NCBI GenBank assembly: GCA_016717115.1
Contig: JADKGE010000002.1
Span: 519,130 to 583,129, forward strand
Source of the DNA: Actinomycetota bacterium
Lineage (GTDB): Bacteria; Actinomycetota; Actinomycetes; S36-B12
Direction: 5' to 3'
Length of the DNA: 64,000 bases
In this document: in pieces, positions 63,591 to 64,000 of the stretch
Layout: each line of letters begins with the position of its first letter
Position numbering within the stretch: the first letter of the stretch is position 1
Notes under the pieces: generated by a model
Told to the model about the DNA's origin: nothing
Database searches by the model: none
Seen by the model: only the letters and a program-made list of their open reading frames with translations
Made by a program: the position numbers and the translations under genes

Positions 63591-63749
63591 ATGTGCGCCA
63601 GTTGCGACACAGAACGTAAGTGGTCCGCTCTCTGTCTGATCGGCCTGCACAGGTGGCAGCCGCAGAACGCTGACGGCCTGGCCCGCTACAAGGTCTGCCT
63701 TCAGCGCAACCTTGTTGACGTTGCGTGGACCGGGGCGATCGGCTTCTGA
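63591..63749 (+). CDS. Tiny zinc-finger-like protein (52 aa), paralogue
   Basis: 52 aa, ATG 63591 after a strong AAGGAG SD. MCASCDTERKW gives C-x2-C at the N-terminus, and CLIGLHRWQPQNADGLARYKVC gives the C-x4-H and later Cys seen in the 63205 gene. Here the CxxC has moved to the start of the chain. Function unknown. Confidence 0.55.
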   Translation: MCASCDTERKWSALCLIGLHRWQPQNADGLARYKVCLQRNLVDVAWTGAIGF

Positions 63750-64000
63750 CCCCACCCGTGTTGTACGCGACGAAAGGAACTCCCACATGGACGCTGGCCG
63801 GCACGTGTTTCAGTCCGCGGGGAGCAATGCCCGTGGCGCGTCGAGGCCGTGGTCGCGCCTCCGCTCTTGGGGCCTCGCCGATGAGGGGCAATGACATGTC
63901 GATTGTCACGACCACCTTCGAGTGCACCGCCCACAGGCTCCGTCCCAGCGCTCGTCCCTACCAAGGGTTGCCGAGACTTAGGCAGCGCGCCGTCATGACC

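Noticed and set aside
63787..64000. Short open frames starting at ATG 63787 and ATG 63896
   Set aside because: The first is 35 codons with no family match. The second runs off the edge, and its C-x2-H does not align with the two tiny zinc-finger proteins. Neither is supported enough.

Overview
The window is high-GC DNA from an actinobacterium. Coding is dense on both strands, GTG starts are frequent, and many genes have a TANNNT hexamer 6-7 nt before the start codon, as expected for leaderless mRNAs. The gene families (tandem CopC proteins, PucR regulator, DUF2277, DUF4235, PepSY repeats, WxL-like/DUF916-like pair) also fit Actinomycetota. I cannot name a genus. No complete rRNA or tRNA gene, CRISPR array or prophage is visible.

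Layout. 1-7.6 kb: the start of a PPK2 polyphosphate kinase, a nuclease lipoprotein, an intact IS481-family element (1735-2825), a CopC/CopC/DUF1349 cassette, a GNAT enzyme and a HipA-like kinase/DUF3037 pair. 7.6-12.3 kb: a six-PAS diguanylate cyclase, a Crp/Fnr regulator with a likely operator, and a DHFR-like reductase. 12.3-19.4 kb is the metabolic centrepiece: a PucR-type regulator and a MEDS-domain sensor, divergent from a complete six-gene soluble diiron monooxygenase operon (hydroxylase alpha, gamma, Rieske ferredoxin, coupling protein, hydroxylase beta, reductase; tmoABCDEF order). The diiron ligands of alpha fall at the same residue numbers I recall for toluene-4-monooxygenase. The substrate (aromatic, alkene or isoprene-like) cannot be fixed, because no downstream catabolic gene is linked.

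19.4-32.2 kb: secreted and lipoprotein genes (HxH peptidase-like, fasciclin, PAP2 phosphatase, a triple PepSY repeat protein with 237-bp units) and small enzymes (MDR oxidoreductase, esterase, rifampin ADP-ribosyltransferase, guanine deaminase, VOC proteins). 32.2-37.4 kb: a GGDEF-EAL gene broken by an in-frame TGA exactly at the EAL motif, and a class C beta-lactamase-like hydrolase. 37.8-42.4 kb: a three-gene ABC system (one large FtsX-type permease, two ATPases). 43.1-45.1 kb: a coiled-coil lipoprotein, DUF4235, and a second, frameshifted IS481-family element. 45.3-56.5 kb: an MMPL transporter with a VOC protein, a cupin, a broken VOC duplicate, a secreted 5'-nucleotidase, a PHP phosphoesterase, and MarR- and HxlR-regulated divergent pairs. 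56.5-64 kb: a WxL-like/DUF916-like pair, a tRNA 3'-half remnant, a membrane GGDEF protein, two secreted proteins (one with HEFVH) and two tiny zinc-finger-like paralogues in gene-poor DNA.

The most unusual observations concern the two IS481-family elements. Both sit in NCTAGN targets that coincide with the TAG stop codon of a same-strand host gene. Both carry a perfect 11-12 bp inverted repeat whose right arm contains the transposase Shine-Dalgarno and ends exactly at its ATG. This looks like a built-in block on translation from read-through transcripts.
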